Source: Distichodus sexfasciatus
Lineage: Eukaryota > Chordata > Actinopteri > Characiformes > Distichodontidae
Direction of reading: 5' to 3'
Length of the DNA stretch: 64,000 nt
Assembly (NCBI GenBank): GCA_032718565.1
Contig: JAVGVS010000297.1
Coordinates: 219,685 to 283,684 of the forward strand
Below the pieces are notes generated by a model. That model ran no database searches. It was not told the DNA's origin and saw only the letters and a list, made by a program, of their open reading frames with translations. Positions 62,690 through 64,000 of the stretch are shown here, piece after piece. Each line of letters opens with the position of its first letter. Position 1 is the first letter of the stretch. The translations under genes were made by a program, and so were the position numbers.

Positions 62690-63060
62690 ATCGGACCGCA
62701 TGTTAAGCCTTGGGGGATCACATTCTACTCGGCCAGGCGAATAGCAGGGATTATGTTTTCTGTAAAGGCAAATTTTGCAAAATTGCCTTGATGAGCCATC
62801 TTAAATGGTCTGCCCCACACTGCAGATGTGAAAGAACAAGAGCTAATGGGGCAAGTAGCCAGCTTGGGGTATTCCCTAAAGTAACAATGAGTGAGGACAA
62901 TGCAGGAAGTCAGCCAGCTGACAGACATTTAGTGAAAGTAGAGAAAAATGGGGGGCAGGGTGAACGAGTAGCTCAATTAGGAACCGGTCCCATTTCATTA
63001 CCCATTAGCCCCGTCACCTTGCCTCCGAGATCCGGAACGGCGACTTAATCGATTGATGTC
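62690..63060. promoter_or_regulatory. Candidate conserved non-coding block
   Basis: Repeat-free sequence with words such as aaattttgcaaaattgcc, gagctaatggggcaag and catttcattacccattag. A 112-codon + strand frame (62710-63048) covers it, without recognisable domains. Confidence 0.3.
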
Positions 63061-64000
63061 GTCATCGTCCACCTGAGCCTCGTCCCATCCTGCCCTGTCT
63101 GGACTGGTTACCCGGGTGACACCACCCCACCTCCTTCTTGTGCTGATCTCAAATCAGTTTTTCCTGCTTGTTTCTGTGAGTCACACTTTAGCTAATTTAT
63201 TTGTGGCCAGTTCTACAACTCCGAATTTATTTGATGTGATATTTTTGGTTGGTTATTTGAAGAACCAACCAAATATATGCAAATTTCTTGTTATTTTTCA
63301 CACACAGCCACTACCCCTGCCCATCAATCACTAAATGACACTGATTAAGAAATATCACCCTCCCATTTCCCATGGAGAGAGAGACAAAACTGCAGGACTG
63401 ACTGTAGGCCAAGGCTCTTAACCATGAAAGGCACTTTTCAATAATTTAGCATACTCCATTTCAAGCATGTCAAGCACTAGGAATGGTCAAGGATCTTTCC
63501 CTCCACCAACCACATTTTCCAAAAATCACATTTTATCCGAGACGCACACCAAACCAACAACATCATGGCTAGCTTTTACGTATTTGGGGGGAAAAAGAAA
63601 AGAACACAAAAATCAAAAGCACAAAACAACAAATTGTAGTCTCAACAAATTAGGAGCCCAAAAATTTGCCAACATTGGAACAAACGAACCAGGGAAGATG
63701 AAGCATCTAGATGAAGCAGGAATGATGGTGCACTTTTTTGCGTTAACTAACATTTGGCTTCTTTGCGGTTACAAAGCACACACACACACGCAAACACACA
63801 CATTTTGTGTCATGGCTGTGTTTTTTTGGATTCAAAGCGCTTCCTCCCTATGGAGCGTTCAAAGGGAAGCCGATGCTCATCATAAGAATGAAAAGATGCC
63901 ATCTGCTGCTGAAAGAGAGAGAGAGAAAAGAGAGAGACAAAGAAAGAGAGAGACAGGGAGGAAGAGTAGGCATTGTTTATCACTCGTCGTTTTTTTCTCC

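Larger units (their letters stand above)
59869..64000 (-). other. arvcf 5' intron or upstream region
   Basis: No further coding exon is recognisable. It contains a degenerate 200-base tandem duplication (60120-60480), short GA tracts, and two repeat-free blocks (61980-62460, 62690-63060) that look like conserved non-coding DNA. No CpG-rich promoter is evident, so the transcription start is probably outside the window. Confidence 0.6.

Noticed and set aside
1..64000. tRNA, rRNA, CRISPR or bacterial-type operon features
   Set aside because: None found. The only tRNA-like boxes belong to SINEs, and the CA/GA runs are ordinary microsatellites.

Overview
This is vertebrate nuclear DNA, almost certainly from a teleost fish. 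Short exons with consensus GT/AG splice sites sit in repeat-rich introns. The intergenic and intronic DNA is full of CA, GA and GATA microsatellites, tRNA-derived SINEs ending in the fish-type 'aagagcgtctgctaaatg' tail, and small non-autonomous hAT and mariner elements. The SINE type hints at an otophysan fish, but that is weak evidence. No bacterial, plasmid or viral gene set is present.

Two protein-coding genes account for nearly all the coding sequence and lie tail to tail. On the + strand, positions 260-6102 hold the last 17 coding exons of naaladl1, an M28-family zinc peptidase of the glutamate carboxypeptidase II group. The exons for the N-terminal tail and membrane anchor lie left of the window. 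On the - strand, positions 59856 down to 12559 hold the complete coding sequence of arvcf, a p120/delta-catenin family armadillo protein. I read 17 exons whose phases all fit and which give 986 residues ending in the PDZ-binding motif DSWV. The two poly(A) signals are about 30 bases apart on opposite strands (6366-6371 and 6402-6407), so the transcripts probably meet or overlap at their 3' ends.

Layout: 1-6.4 kb naaladl1; 6.4-12.5 kb the probable arvcf 3' untranslated region, with a degenerate GA-rich array, a mariner-type MITE and a modular minisatellite; 12.5-37 kb arvcf exons 17 to 2; 36.9-59.7 kb a 22.7-kb first coding intron with many purine tracts, simple repeats, SINE and hAT insertions; 59.7 kb the start-codon exon; 59.9-64 kb upstream sequence, probably a 5' intron, with blocks that look like conserved non-coding elements.

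The best leads for something undescribed are two exon-like blocks inside the large arvcf intron (48060-48197 and 51473-51640). Both read open in phase 0, matching the phase of the flanking exons, and could give alternative arvcf N-termini. Other leads are a probable 3'UTR intron, an 18-base microexon close to splice-relevant CT and CA repeats, a GC-rich homeodomain-site cluster, and a consistent strand bias of the purine tracts. Functional statements about the two genes rest on family knowledge; conservation and expression claims are inference.
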